Source: Oncomelania hupensis (lineage: Eukaryota; Mollusca; Gastropoda; Littorinimorpha; Pomatiopsidae). From it: a DNA stretch of 64,000 bases. A model generated the notes under the pieces. That model saw only the letters and a list, made by a program, of their open reading frames with translations, had not been told where the DNA came from and did no database searches. Shown piece after piece: positions 63,691 to 64,000 of this stretch. The stretch spans positions 5,882,224 through 5,946,223 of the forward strand of contig CM072526.1 in NCBI GenBank assembly GCA_036898135.1, written 5' to 3'. Each line of letters begins with the position of its first letter. Position 1 is the stretch's first letter. A program made the translations under genes and the position numbers.

Positions 63691-63696
63691 ATGCAG
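63691..63696 (+). CDS. Possible first coding exon (Met-Gln) of an unidentified gene running off the window
   Basis: The sequence ccgtcaaaa-ATGCAG/GTAAGG has an AT-rich Kozak-like lead and a strong donor directly after two codons. A first exon coding only Met-Gln is compatible with, for example, ubiquitin-type genes that begin MQ, but nothing further is visible in the remaining 300 bp. Identity is unknown. A related ATGCAG/GTAAGG copy lies at 53029. Confidence 0.3.
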
Positions 63697-64000
63697 GTAA
63701 GGCACTCTCCTAATATGCCCCTGATTGTGTTTTGCATAAAATGGCTATTTGTAGTTAATTCTTAGTTTTCCCACTGCAGAGTTATTGTGAAATTAAACTT
63801 GCTTTTGATCGTGGTTCGATGATTGTTCAGTGCGAGTGTTGAGATTCTCGCTGGGTTCACTACCCAAATGTAATTAATTTATTTAATCTATAGAATCACC
63901 TAATGCTGGATCAGTTACATTGAAGTGTTTTTACTTTCCTTCCTGCCATTTTCTTATTACCATTTTAGTACCTTACCTCGTATGGCTTATGCTTAAGGAG

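Overview
The window looks like nuclear DNA from a lophotrochozoan animal, most likely a marine gastropod mollusc. It is AT-rich, has long introns with GT/AG borders, is packed with minisatellites, and carries LINE, SINE and DNA-transposon families of the kind common in mollusc genomes. The exact species cannot be read from the sequence. All intervals, copy counts and alignments were made by eye.

Two genes are well supported. On the + strand, 15 exons between 61 and 26478 splice in consistent phase into the C-terminal 660 residues of a theta-class diacylglycerol kinase (DGKQ): Ras-associating region, catalytic domain with the GGDG motif, accessory domain, and a basic C-terminal tail. The N-terminal C1 zinc-finger part lies upstream of the window. 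On the - strand, two coding exons (63203-62932 and 52925-52550) make a complete 215-residue Golgi Qb-SNARE, membrin (GOSR2). The two genes converge across a 26-kb region (26.5-52.5 kb) of possible DGKQ 3' UTR, minisatellites and retroposon copies. Just beyond GOSR2, at 63.7 kb, the start of a divergent + strand gene may be visible as ATGCAG followed by a donor site. A second possible first exon lies at 51.36 kb.

The DGKQ introns are unusual. At least five have tandem arrays that run up to, or into, a splice acceptor. The array before exon 2 ends exactly on the acceptor AG. The 63-bp array before exon 8 copies the acceptor itself, giving five upstream decoy acceptors, each followed by an in-frame stop.

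Mobile DNA is the other main theme. Three terminal-inverted-repeat elements (21928-23037, 24798-25838, 62035-62785) each have a perfect 6-bp target-site duplication and related CA...TG ends. Two encode remnants of an N-terminal transposase zinc finger, and two share a GC-rich terminal segment. They look like one DNA-transposon group. Others are two TTAA-flanked piggyBac-like elements, a TTA-flanked Harbinger-like element, a hairpin MITE, an RTE-like LINE in at least five pieces, an L2/CR1-like LINE in two places, a 580-bp TATA-containing retroposon with an AATC tail, and a SINE that joins a tRNA-like head to a 5S-rRNA-like segment. The GOSR2 intron holds a 6.9-kb satellite of 48/51-bp units with higher-order duplications.
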